This document shows, piece by piece, positions 1 to 13,455 of a stretch of DNA of 64,000 bases. The position numbers and the translations under genes are program-made. Below the pieces are notes generated by a model. That model was not told the origin of the DNA, made no database searches, and saw nothing but the letters and a program-made list of their open reading frames with translations. Within the stretch, counting starts at the first letter, position 1. The number at the start of each line of letters is the position of its first letter. The DNA comes from Romanomermis culicivorax (taxonomy: Eukaryota; Nematoda; Enoplea; Mermithida; Mermithidae): positions 1,612,001 to 1,676,000 of the forward strand of contig CAWUHX010000023.1 in the NCBI GenBank assembly GCA_963922205.1. The letters run 5' to 3'.

Positions 1-1586
1 AAATACTATATACCATATCTTTTTCAACATGATGTAATTTTTCATCCTGATCATACAGCACTAAGTGCAGTACTACAAAAACCTAATCCTTCTTCACGTA
101 TTGCTTACTAATCTTTACATTCAAACTAGGAAAGGGTCTGCTAACCTAAATGCCGATGCATTATCGCGATTATTAAATCCTGATGCAAAACCTATCTTTG
201 ACATAGAAGAGGACTCTTTTCATTTTCCTCAAGAAATCATAAACACGAATTCAATTTTGGAAAAAAAACAAAATTTAATACAAGAACAACAGAATGATAA
301 ATCTTTGAAAACAATCATTGATGCATTGATCAAAAATGAAGCCGAAAAATCTCCAGAATACAAATTGAAAGATGGTATTTTATACCAAATCGTCAGAGAT
401 TTTGGAACAATCGTTACATCTCATAACCTGACAAACATGATCATAAAAGCACATCATGACGATGAATTAGCTGGACATTTTGGTTCCAGAAAAACCATAC
501 AATTAATCAAGAATCACTTCTTCTGGAAGAATCTCCGCAATGATGTAAAAGTTTATTATAAAAACAAACCATCAAGAAAACGGATAAAAGCAAGTTTGAA
601 ACCAATACACGTTCAAGGGCTATTTGAATGCATCACTGTCGACTGTATGAGTCCATTACCAATTACTGAATTCGGAAATCAGTTTATTGTTGTTTTTATA
701 GGCTATTTCAACAAATACATTGAGGCATTTGCTACACCAGATATCAAATCGAAGACTATTGCAAAACTTTTTGTCACTAATATTGTGTGTCCTCAGGGTG
801 CACCCAAAATACTTCAATTGGATCAAGGATCAGATTTTACATCAGAACTTATGGAAGACATCACTAAATTTTTTTATTCCAAGAAAATTGATACATCTGC
901 ATACCATCCTATAGCAAATGGTGAAGTTGAATGTGCGAATCAAACACTTGGTATAGGAATCAGAATCTATGTAAACTCGGATCAGAGAGATTGGGATGAA
1001 CATCTTCCCTATGCTATATTTGCATCAATTATTCACACAAATTCGACGACTAATCATTCACCATTTCAACTCATTTATGGCAGATCTGCTAAACTTCCCA
1101 TTCATTCTGCCATGAACGTTAATCCTCCAGTACATTATATTGACCTTGAAAGCTATCATTTGGAAGTACAAGAACGTTTCACAGAAGCTTTCACTTTGAT
1201 TCCAAATCAAGTTGGACAATCACAAGAAAAATATGGCCATATATATGATAATCATCAACATAATGTTCAATACAAAGTTGGAGACTACGTTTGCAAAGAA
1301 TCTGAAACGATTACAAAAAGATTAAAAAAAGCTCAAGCCTATTTTTGATGGCCCATACAAAATCTTGAAACTAAACTATGCCAACATACTTATCAAAAAT
1401 AAAACTAGACCAAATGGACAAGAAACCAAACACGTAAATCGAACCAAATTTTGTCAACCTCACTTGAATCACAACAACAGTAGAACGATAAAACCTTTGA
1501 CCGCAAGAAAGATGGAGAAATGCCAATTGAACGAACAAAATCACCAGAGCTGTAAAATTTCAGAATTCAACTTCGTCAAAGGAGGA
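1..1586 (+). pseudogene. Ty3/gypsy pol fragment: RNase H tail and integrase
   Basis: This is the 3' part of a Ty3/gypsy pol; the rest lies left of the window. The longest open frame is 65-1348 (427 codons). Residues 22-37 hold the RNase H to integrase linker (TRKGSANLNADALSRL). The integrase N-terminal zinc finger keeps its histidines (H131, H138), but the Cys pair is missing: the sequence jumps from VYYKNK to PSRKR. The catalytic core keeps D193 (VDCMSP), D253 (LDQGSDFTS) and E289 (GEVEC), a D-x35-E spacing. Bases 1-110 hold RNase H relics broken by a stop. After 1348 the frame shifts and the C-terminal end continues from about 1338 (DGPYKILK). It ends just before a purine tract and an LTR-like start. 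The Cys loss and frameshift mark a dead copy. The family differs from the two elements at 36-43 and 52-55 kb. Confidence 0.85.
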
Positions 1587-1800
1587 TGTTTGATTTATAG
1601 ACGCCACATGCCACGAAGAAGCAGCCTTATTGCACATTCTTTTTGTCATCTACTTCTTTATATCTTTTTTATATTTTTTAAATGTTTGTTTGTTACTTAT
1701 GGAAAGCACCGTTTGCCGAACCTTCAACCAGAAATAACCAGTCTAAACTTCATCTACATTTTTGTGGACAATATGAAACTTATAGTGAAACTTTAGCTAC
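1572..1800 (+). repeat. Polypurine tract and start of probable 3' LTR
   Basis: Right after the pol C-terminus the sequence reads GTCAAAGGAGGA followed at 1587 by TGTTTGATTTATAG. A purine tract directly followed by TG is the usual start of a 3' LTR. The LTR end cannot be placed because the other LTR lies outside the window, so the right coordinate is nominal. Confidence 0.45.
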
Positions 1801-3200
1801 ATAGATACTGAAGGTCACAAAACTAAACCACAAAACCAATGATGCATAATTCTCACTTAAGCATATTTTTCTGTAAACAAGTAAACAGATAAGAGGCATT
1901 CTTTCATGCAAAGATTAAAAACCGCAGGTACTTTTAGTCAACTAACGAAGCCTCAGAAAACATGACCTAAATTGATAAAAAGCAGAATAAAACCTTGAGG
2001 CAATGGACAATTCGGACATTCATGTTTCGTTGAAAAGATAGTGATTATAATTTTTAAAACGACGTTCTTTAGTCGAATTTCGTCTGTGGATTTTTATATG
2101 AAAATTTATCGAAAAACCAGTAAGTTTTTTGTTCATTAAACAACAGGCTTTCTCACCTCAAAACAACATGCATTTTTCGGTCACTAGCCCCTGACACTTA
2201 TTAAAAAAATCAATTTCTTGTAGCAGGAATTTAATTTTTTCTCTTAAGCTAGAGCGGAATATCTTTAACGAGGTTCGAAGTTATGAATTTCTGAACTTAT
2301 CACTCTTGTCTCATATAACTTCTTTTAAAAAAAGCGAGGACATATAACTTTTAATAACAAGTAATACCAGGAAAACCAAAAGTTATTAAAGTTTATTTTG
2401 ATAAAATTGATTACTCATTATCAGAATCTTCAGGATCGCTTTCTGGGGTGGCTTTATTATCGTGTTCAACTTCTAGATTGCTTGAAGATAATCAAATATT
2501 AAGATGGTTAATGTAAAAAACAAAAGAGCAATTACTTGAACCCTGGGCATAACTTTTCAGGAACACATGTTAAACAAATCTACGAGATTATACTTTTTGA
2601 CTGCACTTATGGACAAAATAGCATTTTGTCCAGCGTCCAAACTTGGTTTTTCTTCCAGCTCCCATCACCTCAAGGCACTTTTCCCAACCTGCCATTTCAT
2701 GGAGGTCCACAATAAAATCTACAAAAAAGTTCAAAAATGAACTTGCGCAACCCATTGTTTCTGAGCATGCATATTACTCTAATCACAAACATATGCAAAT
2801 CCTTGGATTGTTTTCCTCTTATTTTCTGGAACTTTTGGTTTCTTGCATTCACAGCAATTTAAAATTTGATTTCTGTTCTTTGAAGCTATTGGACTTCTAT
2901 TTTATCTGTTATATTTAATTAGCTAAATGTCATCTGATTTGTAGAGGAAACTATCTGTGATAGATTTTGTTTTGTATACAGCAAGGAAATTTGGGACTGC
3001 ATGCAACCCAATTTTTCTAGCCAAGTTGCTCAGTGTGACCGAAACTCATACAACCCTTCTGATTTAGTCCGTCATTTTGTGCAAAAATGCATTTGTAAAT
3101 TTCAAAATTGAAAATATTAAAATTCTCCAAGGCTTGACTCTGGATTTAAAATGACTTGTAGCACTTACGTTATTTCTAGTTCACTGTTAGGCCCAAATTA
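1800..3200. other. No recognisable gene
   Basis: AT-rich sequence with short random frames only. A weak mariner-like reading on the minus strand near 2.55-2.75 kb was considered but is too short and broken to call. Confidence 0.5.
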
Positions 3201-3204
3201 CAGA

Positions 3205-3460
3205 AAGTGGGTTAAGCGTGGGTAGAATGGTGGGTAAAATCTTAGGTAAATAAAAGTCGAGTAAAATCTCAGGTAAAATCGTGGGTAAATAAAACTCGAG
3301 TAAAATCTCAGGTTAAAGCCAAGTAAAGTTTGGGTAAAATCGTGGGTAAAAATGATGGGTTAAATGCAGGTAAAATTGAGAGTAACTGTTTTCTTACCAT
3401 CGATTTTATCCAACTCGAGATTACTGAAAGTGGGTAAAGTGAAAGTCGGGTAAAAATTTG
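3205..3460. repeat. Degenerate GGGTAAAA-type tandem repeat
   Basis: About a dozen imperfect copies of a short motif, variously GGGTAAAAT, AGGTAAAAT, CGTGGGTAAAT and CGAGTAAAATC, follow one another. Larger units are visible: the phrase GTAAAATCTCAGGT recurs, as does AAAATCGTGGGTAAA. This is a decayed minisatellite. No coding function is apparent. Confidence 0.75.
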
Positions 3461-6160
3461 ATGAAAAAGACGTGAAAATTTTCATCATCCAGACAATCTT
3501 ATGAGAAAAATGTTGTTTAAAAGGGTTTTCACTGGTGAAAATTAATATGGCATACAACCGTCCATTATTCACTAGTTACTGTGATGTCTCTTTGGAAAGT
3601 ACCTTTTCCATGATATTGCATAGGACTCCAGTGGGTTGTGCTCTGTCTGCTGCATAATGTTTATAAATATTTAACATAATACAACTAAAATAAAGACTGG
3701 GGAATTTTTGATTCCCTGTGTTATTGGATGTCAAGCTGACATTATTCATCCATTTCCTTATTTTCAAATGAGCTGTAGAGTACACAAATATTCTAGCATG
3801 TCCGTTTCAGTCTTAACAATTGTTTTTTAATTGGGGCACTCCAAGTTGGCTTAGCCACTGCATGATTTCTATCACAGAATTCACCCAGCCATCTTTTTCG
3901 ATATAGAGAATGATATTTCTACTTTATTTTTACCAAGAGTAATGTAACTATTTTACCAAGAGTAATGTATATATGCAATGCGATAGCAGACTATCAATTT
4001 ATCTTGGCAATTAAATCTTTGCTGGGTCATGAAAAATTTTTGTTGTGTACTCTATGCACTTTCTGCATCTGTGTTGATTCAACCATTTGTCTTGACTATT
4101 TTAACATGGTCTTCATGTGGAGTGTCCACTGGTGTGATTAAGTCACAGTCTCAATCAAGTCAATCTTCTACCTGGTAGCATTGTTCTTCAATGTGTATTT
4201 GATTACTCAATAGACAACAAATCCTCAATAAGCATTCTGCCTAGTCAATTATAGACTATTATTCTTATTTCCATTTATTTTATAACCTGCATCATTTTTT
4301 TGATATCTAATTGCCATTTTGTTTGGATAACTGATGATCAGAAAAATTTTTCATAGTGATTCCATTCCTTGATTGTTGCATTTTTTTATTATTTTGAATA
4401 TTTAGGCATAGTTTTTTGTAGATGACATCGAACTGCACGTACTATTTTCAAATCAAGTCAGTGGCATACTTAGAAAACTTAAATATACTCGTTGCTATAG
4501 ACATATAGGTCAATAGTGGCTGTGCTGAGCATGCAGGAAATTGCTCATGTGTAAGTCTGATATAAGTTCACAAGGACATTTACCAATTCATTAATGAAAC
4601 AGCTACAGGAAATTGTACCATCATCATAAAAAAGTACTCATTCAACCTACTCTCTAAGCTAATCCACATTTTCTTAGCTTCCACATTAGTCCAGCCAATA
4701 CCCTATGCAGTGTACAACTAACCATCAGATACATAGATGCAATGACAAAAACTTTAAAGAAGAAATATGTGACAGTTTATTTCCCAGAAGCCACAGTGGC
4801 CACAGTGGTGTACATCATATCTTCTTCTAGCACTTTCAGCCATTTGGTATTGTTTTCTCTACATGATAAGTTTCTCCTATAGTTAGTTGAACAGTTTCTC
4901 CAAAGTTCGACTTTTGGTTCAGAAAAATAAGCTACTTTAGATGTGTATGACTGGAAAAATTTGGAGAATGATTTGAATGAAAAAAATTCACATGAAATAT
5001 TTTCATCATTAGTATTGAAGCATCACTTGGAATCTGAAACTGAGAAAGCTCAATATGATCATCACAAACTCAGAATTGGACAATTAAATCTTCCTCAAAG
5101 ATTGTTCATGTATGTTACTTTTTTCTGTTGTATAGGCAAATATGTATATTCCATAATTCAAGTCTAGGAGTCAATTGTTGAAAACTTGGATAAGGCCTGT
5201 TATTTCACAATCATAGAGAAAGCTAATAACATTGCAAATTGAGTACTTTGAAGTTTTTGGGTGATCAGGGCATATTGAATAAATATTCACCACCAGATAG
5301 CTGCTTTGGTGTTGCCCAAAAACTGACTTTTTGGCTGACATTGCGAATTGCTCATATAATTTGTGTTACTTTCTGACAACTGCTACTTTTTTTGTGAATT
5401 TCCAACTCCCTGGTGGGCTGGATGATTTGTTGAAATGGGTCTCTTGATGGAATGCCCACATAATACCAAATACATAAATCTACAGGCTAATGGTGATGAA
5501 ATGCATCATCAGCAGTCTTTTTCCAAGTTTGTACTTTCTGATTGCTTATTAGATTCAGCCACACTGTCATATAGGTTACTATTCCAGCTTGTTTCATACT
5601 TGCATAAGCAGCATACTTTGTCATGAATTAATTATAGGAACTAATTAGTTGCTAACTTCAAACAAAAAATGATCAATCTAAGATGTGTTTTGCTCTTAAT
5701 ATATTATATTGGAAATTGCCTCAGGAACTTACCCTACCTGTCAACTCCAAAACAGAAATCTTTATGGATTTATTCAATATCATTCTTAGTGTTTCATGTG
5801 AAAAATTGACCAACTTCTTTTTTTCATCAACCAAAAAGCTGATACCCCAAAAAATTTGTTGTTCAATTCTTGTCTGCATCTGTAGCAGCTCAGCCCCCTA
5901 TGCTTCAGTGAATTATGTTGATCAAGACAACATGGTTTTTTGTATATAGTGTGGAATAACTCACTATCATGGTCCAATCTTTTTAGTGATGTGCATCAGA
6001 TTAATTCGCTTATCCAGATTTCCATATTTTTTACACCATCAGATATCCACATATGTCCGGATATTTTTTATGTTGTTCACAAAGAGGTAAAAAGAAGTCA
6101 CATATTGAGTAATAATACACTGGTTCAACTGCAATACCATAGTACCAAAACATAAGAGAA
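3460..6160. other. No recognisable gene
   Basis: AT-rich DNA. The only local structure noted is a short direct duplication at about 3928-3969, where TTTTACCAAGAGTAATGTA occurs twice. Open frames here are short, low-complexity and resemble no family. Confidence 0.5.
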
Positions 6161-6300
6161 TGAGACATTAGAGTGCAGGACAATTGAGCACAGTGACATT
6201 AATGTGCAGGACATCACATTGCAGGGAAATTAGATTACAGGACAAAAGAGAGCACAGACAGTAGAGCCTGTGGCAAGATCAATAGAGCACAGAAACACTG
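6160..6300. repeat. Degenerate purine-rich repeat
   Basis: Imperfect ~15-16-base units such as ACATTAGAGTGCAGGA, ACATTAATGTGCAGGA and AAATTAGATTACAGGA alternate with GAGCACAG-type words. This is probably an old tandem array; unit boundaries are uncertain. Confidence 0.4.
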
Positions 6301-9300
6301 ATTCAGAGTAAAATAGGATAGCCAAAAATGAATTAATTTGAAAAATAACCACATTTCAGCTCCAAATTCTTCACATTTTTCCATGACATTGAATATATTC
6401 AAGTCCAATCATTTTTTCACCATCAAGTATTTTTACAGTTTATTCTTCTTCTTCCCTTATCTGTTTTTTAATTTCACTTTTCAAACTTTTCCATCTCCTA
6501 TGTTTGAAGAAATATCTTCTTTCTTTGTTTTCATTTTCTTTTGTTTTCCCTCTTATTCTTTTCATGTCTTATTGTTCCTCCACTCTCTCATTACTCATAT
6601 TTTTTTTTATTCAGTTGCTCTTATGCATTTACCTCTAATCCATGTTAAAACACTGTGTGAGTAAAAGTATGAGGTATGCCAATCAATCATACAAAGGTTG
6701 GAAAAAAACAAAAAATTGTGAATATATGACCTTTAAATCTGTTATTCAATTTGTTTCAATTGGTTATTTTCGAGTTCATCTTGAATTTCTGGCTCACCTT
6801 CAGGATGACACACACATTTTTTTGACAGCTTAAAGCTGATTGCTTATTATATTTTAATGTTCAAAAACAAATCAGAATACTTGTTCATTGAAAATCAGGG
6901 AATTTTGGCCCAAGAAAATCAGTTTTTTCAAATGCACGACAACATCCATGGGCTTTTATGTCCCTGCATGCTATTTTCCATGTGTACTATTGACCTGTCC
7001 AGTAACATCTCTGGGCTCAGGTCAGTGCCACTATCTAGTGCACATCTGCTACATTGTGCTCATTGACTATCTTAGTCAGATCCACTACCTAGTGCAAATG
7101 CAAAACTTTCTACAAAGGAATATAAGTTACATTTACATTGAAGCATAGGCATTACTAGGCTCATTTAAAATTTTTAGCCTCCTCTAAAAACAACAACTCA
7201 TGATTTTATACCAATTAGATGACATATATACTGTAGAAAATGAATATTTTGATTCATTAAAAATTGGAAAACCATTGCATCAATATGTTCTACTTGCCAT
7301 ATATTACCTTTTTTATCAGTGAAAGTGCTATACAAACTACGAACAAGAATATTTTTGGATCTGTGTCACTTGATTTGTTTTCGATTTGCCAATTTCTGTC
7401 TTTGTATTATATTACATCAATTTTAATTTTCAGCCATTGCTTGGTTTTGAATAGAGAGCTGATTATTCAACCATTCATCACTGTAATGAGACACAGTCTT
7501 CTCAGTTTTTGTTGCCATTTGCTGTTAATCTTTTGCATCTGACACAAACCCAGTACTCATTAGTTTTGCCATTAAGAAGATTTTTTGAAGTTTTTTTTCA
7601 AAATTCATTGATTCATCCTTGATCCACTTGAGATGCATATTGGATAATTTTTTCGAATTTTGGACTGAAAATGATATTTGCATCACCAAATCTCATAATT
7701 GTACATGTTATGAATGAAAAATATCTATCTTGACTGATATACTTCAGTCACAATATTTAATCAATGCCTGTTCATGTCGATTGGGAGCTGATCTACATTC
7801 ATTTGCCTTCACACTTGATGGTGGACAGAAGATTAAAAGCTCATACAGTAAATTACCAAGGTGTCAGAATACAATATGCAACACAACAGTTTTGAACAGA
7901 CAATGTTTTGATTAGACACAATATTTGTGGAACCTTTGAAGATTCTAACATTAACTTGGGGTACTTTTCGATTTTGTTGGAGCTTTCAAACTCAGCTGAC
8001 AAATAATGGGAATATTCTATGATATTCTCAAGACCTAAAAATTATTAACAGTCAATGATAGGTATACTGCAGAAGACATACATGAGCATGAAACTCACAT
8101 TTTACTACTCTAAGTCCGCTTAATTTTGGAATCTGTGTGATTGATAATTCCATTTGTGGTGCAGCTGACAAGAAGGCCATATCATTGAACACAATTATTT
8201 GTAGCAATTTGAGTAACATCATAGGTTTGTCTAAAAAGTCAAATGAAATGACATTGAGAGGCAATGGGTACAGCTGCTGTTGACTAACAAATGGATTTTC
8301 AATATTCGAAATTTTTGTGCAGCCAAATAAAGAATGAACCATTTCATGAAGCAGTATAGAAGGCATAATCTCAACAAACGTATTGAGATGCTTGGGCTTA
8401 TTCTAAGCATATAAACACTGGAAGTTTTCCATGTTTTCTTTAAATTGTTAAATACTGATGTAGATTTGAATGCTGCAAAGATTTTCAGATTTTATTTCAT
8501 GCACATGAACTGGTAAGGTGAGAGCTTTATGGACAATCGAGCATTTTTGAATTCTACAACTTCAATGAAGAAAACTGGTAATTTTATTTGCTTTCTAACA
8601 GAAGAATTCACAGAAAGCCTTGTCTGTAAGTCAAATCAAATATTGATATATGAATAAATGAATTCATGGAAAGATTACAATCTTTAAAGCACTGCATTGG
8701 TTTTCTCTCAACTGCTTAGAGGTTGACTCAATCATCAATGCTTAAAAAGCTATTGACTTCAGATTTGGATAGAAGCATCAACTGAGCTAAATAGCTCATG
8801 TTTATCAAAATTCTGGATTAAAAAATTCACGTGGCAGCAGTACCTTTGACTGTTAAATAAATTCTAATATCCATTCATCCCATTGCTAGGAAAATCAGAT
8901 AAGATCTACTGTTTTTTCTTCTTGCTATAAAAACTGAACATCCAACAAGTCAAAAGACATAAATTTTGGCCATTTTTCATACACCTTAACTCGTAAAAGG
9001 AGCATGACATGAACAAATTGTGAAGTAAGTTCCATTAAGAGTCATATAGTTTCACATTGCAATGTACTGTGCAGGGATGAGAAAAATCCCAGATTCGGTC
9101 ACTTTTTCTGGATTAAGATTCAACTTGACTGATTTTCCAGATTCAGATCCAGTAGTCTTGGCCAAAATTCTAGACCCAATCTGAATCCATTCTTAACTTG
9201 AGGTACATTGTTGAAAATGACTTTCAATCTCATTTGTATGGATTATCTAATACAAAAGTATCTTTAAATTTGAGTCGACCTGCAAAAAAACAATCAACTA

Positions 9301-9340
9301 AAATTTGAAATTCATCAATGGCGAATTATATTTCATGAAA
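6300..9340. other. No recognisable gene
   Basis: AT-rich, with a T-rich stretch around 6.4-6.6 kb that produces a hydrophobic but meaningless open frame. The 104-codon minus-strand frame at 8052-8366 has no motif I recognise. Confidence 0.5.
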
Positions 9341-9354
9341 AGTGAACATTCCGC

Positions 9355-9500
9355 CATTCTACCATGCAACTGATTTCTCACCTTCATAAATCTTGCCAGC
9401 TGCACTAAAAACTTGTTCCCATGGAGCACTGACAATAAACGCCTGGCTACTCAAGCCAGATTTTCGAATTACTCCCACCACTTCAATCTGTTGTCATTCG
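9355..9500 (-). pseudogene. hAT transposase C-terminal relic
   Basis: The minus strand reads GLSSQAFIVSAPWEQVFSAAG, then KIYEGEKS. This resembles the hAT-family C-terminal dimerisation motif, whose usual core is SVPSERVFSAAG followed by a basic segment. Only about 45 codons are legible, with no start and frame damage on both sides. It is a fragment of a hAT transposase, not a gene. The match rests on one motif. Confidence 0.5.
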
Positions 9501-11890
9501 ATGTGATACATTTCAGTTTCATGAAGGATCCATTCTCTCAACACAAAAAGCACAATTGAATCACTATTCCAAAAGATCCTGGTGTAGTGAAAATTTTTGG
9601 TTGAGGATCCAAGGAGACAAAATATGAACTTATGTGCAGCACAAACAAGGTCTTCCTTCCCTATATGTGAGATGGAAAAAGTTAGAGGATTGTACTACTA
9701 CTGTACCATTAGGCATATAATGAATCAGCTAAATATGGTGTGTGCATGAGGTGCTAGATGCATGGTGAGGAGCTAATAACAGCATAGTGTCAGGCGAGTA
9801 TGTGTGATCCAGGGCCCTAGGTGCATGGTGATTAGCATTGAAGTCCTAGAGTCAAGGGCAGACGATTTGCTTACAAGCAATTTGTGGTAGTACACTATAT
9901 TTTGGAAGGAATTATCAATTGAAAATCGATTTGCAAGTAGTGTACTTCTTAACGATCAAGTATAAATACACTCACATCATGCTGGTCTGTTCATTTCCAC
10001 CCAGATAGCTGGAAAATTATAAAATTATGCCTCCATTATGCCTGACACTTCCAACTACATATCCTATGGGCACAAATTCTGGTGTATAGATTCCTATATC
10101 AATAATGCATGTCATGTGGAATTCATTGTTGTAATGCTGCAGAAAAAATTTCTGTTTAGGTCAGCTGCTAGTTTGGGAGCTTGGAAAAGCATGATCTCCT
10201 TGTATGATTGAAATTGATCAAAAACTACTGCATCATCTTGTTCAAATGAAAAGAACAATTTCGAGGTAGATAAAATGACAATTTTAGGGGATGATCCCAA
10301 CAATAGTCAGGCAGAATCCTTGGGCATTCAGTGCAGTCTAAGGGGGGGGGTCTCCTTACTACTAGTACAATGTATAATTTCATACAGTTCCCATTGACTC
10401 ATGGTTTTGACTAGTCAGATGACTTTAACCTATAAGCTTAAAAAATCAGTAAATTCTAGATGGTAATTTATTAAAATTTGGACATGAAATTGAACTAACA
10501 GATTTTTCCAAAAGCCATCACAATGTTTCTCTTTTTTTTAAGGAATAGGTTTAATTCCAAAACAATTCATTAAAAGAAGCTAACAATTTCAAAACAATTG
10601 ACACAAATTTTACTCTACTTCATTGTGAATTCATGGAAATTTTTGAATAATTTTTTATCCTCAACACAAATGTCACTCGGAATTCTTATATTTGCAGTTT
10701 TAACAAACTGTAGTAAGCATTGAAGAGTTTTCCATCTCATCCATAAACACACTGGTCAATATTTTTATTTTTTTGGTAGCATACATCAATACAATTATGT
10801 TCAGTTTCCAAATGTATTTCTTCAAAATCATAATTGACTTTAAACTTTTTTGGAACAACTGTCCCAACTCTAATGGAAGTGTTTCACATGCAAGCTGCAG
10901 TTGATAATGTCTGAAATGAAGTGTTGGAAATTAGCAAACCTGAAATCCAGATTCAACTAACAAAATTATCTAATTTTAATGAGACAAGAAAGCTTTTCTT
11001 GAATAATATATGATAAAAAAAACAAACGATTTTTCATTGAGAAAAAAAGTAGTTTTTTATTTTCAATTCAACTATAGGATGGTCTCAGTGTTCATCATGT
11101 AATTGGAAAGACAGATGTATTGCCATGATATGAGGAAAAGTTTCAAGCCTACAGCAAAGTTCACTGTACCAAAGATGCAGGATACCCTGAAAAGAGTGTA
11201 AATTTGAAGAAATATGTAAAAATAGTCAAAAACATCCCCCCAAGAATCTCAAAAACTGTTGGGCCTAAAATCTAGAGAGTCTTTATGTGTGCATGGGGCC
11301 GAGTTTCATCAGTAAATTTGAATCTGGTTTGATAGTACCTCAAACTTTGATTTTAAATTTTCCTCTATACCACACTCATAGTTAGTTTAATTTTAAAATG
11401 AAGATAAACAAAATATTGGTTGTCATGAGTAGTACCCATCTGCAAAAAAGATAGTGCAGAATCCACCAGCCAGAAGCTTAGAATTCTCAAACAGGTGAAT
11501 ATTCCTCTTCCACTCACATTTTCTGGATCATATCTCATGCGGCCGATAACTTGAAGTTTTCAAATTTTTACAATAATGTCGAGATTATATTAGTGATATA
11601 GTGTATGTTGGGCGCCCTGTTGATGGCAATTCCTGTGGGGAAATCGACATGCAAATTGACAAAATGGGCGCAGACATTTGCATAGAAGTGGAGCGCCAAA
11701 GAAAGACCAAAAAGATATAGTGAAATCATTGTTCACTATTATCGTCTTTTTCATAATATTCTTGTTTATCTTTGCTGGCATCCATAAATAAAATTCCCAG
11801 CAATTCCACTTTGTTTTGCATATTCTTTAACTGTGGTCATTCCATATTTTTAAATAGTTCATCGGAAATATTGTTTACTATATTTGTTTT
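9500..11890. other. No recognisable gene
   Basis: AT-rich sequence without long frames or clear repeats. A run of eight G lies near 10341-10348. Nothing else is supported. Confidence 0.45.
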
Positions 11891-11904
11891 CTATTTAGAT
11901 TATT

Positions 11905-12195
11905 CCAATGGACGCAGGCGGAGGGCCAGAGGCCCAGGTGCCAGCTTGCACCCAGCAAGCCTTGGGAAACCCTTCAAGGGTTATACTCAAGTAAGTTTAT
12001 CCCTGAGGGGATTCCTTGTCTCAGCTAGGAGACTGCGGAGTTCCTTGGTGAGGCCCGGCATTTAGAGTAAAGTTTATCTTTGTTGTTGTAGGTCGGGGAT
12101 AATCGGACTGTTGCACTATCACTGAGGCTTAGCCAAGGGATTAGTTCTAACAGATCAGATCAGACCCGAAGCCTCAATCTTTTCTTATGACTCTT
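11905..12195. repeat. GC-rich island, probable LTR or other repeat fragment
   Basis: About 290 bases are clearly richer in G+C than both flanks, including GGCGGAGGGCCAGAGGCCC and GAGGCCCGGCATTT. An open frame of 97 codons covers part of it but its protein is unlike any known family. A possible splice donor (AAGTAAGT at ~11990) and a T-rich stretch ending in GTAG (~12092) lie within it. Composition suggests a recently inserted repeat, perhaps an LTR, but no ends or target duplication could be fixed. A short non-coding exon is the alternative. Confidence 0.35.
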
Positions 12196-13455
12196 AAGAA
12201 AAGACCTGCACAACATGTATACTCTCATTTTGATGAAGACTGAGTGGCAACAGCATGATTTTCAAAATCCTACAGGGCAAAAATTTGATGCAATGCCCTC
12301 TACAGTGCATTGAGTGGTACCTCATATCAATGAAATTTTACTGATGCAATTCAGCCTCATGCACACCCTCAAAGTATCTAGATTTTGGGCGAAATAGTTT
12401 CTAATATTCCCAGGGGCGTCATTGTCTATTTTTTGGTTTATATACCCATATTGCTCATTTCATGATACCCTATATCTTTGGTACAGTGCACTTTGTTGTT
12501 GGATCATAATTAATCTTTCTCAAATGATGGCACTCACCCTATGCATGCATGATTGAAAACCATTCATCATGAATTAGAGATACTTCAAAAAATTTACTTT
12601 TATTTCAAAATTTTCTTTTACTTTTTTCAATTTTTTTTCAATTTTTTTTTACTTCAAAAAATGTATTGAACATATATTCAAAATTTGTTATATATATTTG
12701 GACTGTTGAGTACTTGTATCTTATAAACTCAGGGCTTCCATGACCTGGGGATGAGTTTTTCCATCTGCCTCATTTATATGCTGCCAGTTGGTGCTTTAGA
12801 AGAATAGAAGGACCGCATTGAAATGTGGAACATGATTAGCTTCCTATTCTTTACACTTACAAACTAGAAAAAACAGAATATAAGGGTCAAATTCTCAATA
12901 CATCTTGAGAAAAAATTTATATGTGGCTAAGGGGATATAAAGAATATGAACTTGTAAACACTTTTAGGATCTGAATATTCATGTATGAGATAAACAGAAC
13001 TCTTCCACAGATTAATGATTTCAGGGAGAAGAAATTTTCAAGATGAAAGTTATCCATATTTGCACTTTGCCAATTTTGTATAGGTGCTGTCTGAAAACCA
13101 TAAAGGAATTTTATGTATCCATTCATTGCACCCTGAGGCTAATTCTTAAATTCAAAAAAAAGTTCCAGTGATTTGAAAACACTTACAAAGTTGATAAGAG
13201 AACTTTTCTTTTCAACATTGATTTCGGTTTTGCAATTGCAAAGAAACTGAGCTCAAATCAGGTGGAAAATCATGCCCTTTGATCTTTGGTTGTTGAAAGA
13301 ACCTTGCTGGATTTCTAAGAATTGCACCAGGCATACATATTATCCTAGAAAAGTCTGAGCAATATGATGTAGACATCATGTGGACACAATGAAGGTTCAG
13401 GAAGTATGTATTTTATCAAATGAAAAAAAATTGTGTATTACAGTAATTGCATTAT
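12195..13455. other. No recognisable gene
   Basis: AT-rich DNA including T-rich low-complexity sequence at 12590-12660. No supported feature. Confidence 0.45.

Noticed and set aside
2540-2760. Mariner-like C-terminal phrase on the minus strand
   Set aside because: Only a vague pattern (GWEKCLEVMGAG) without the catalytic DDD core or inverted terminal repeats.
6338-6664. Hydrophobic 108-codon frame that looks like a membrane protein
   Set aside because: Comes from a T-rich low-complexity stretch that encodes Phe/Leu by chance.
8052-8366. 104-codon minus-strand frame considered as a helicase fragment
   Set aside because: No Walker or other helicase motif; similarity was impressionistic.
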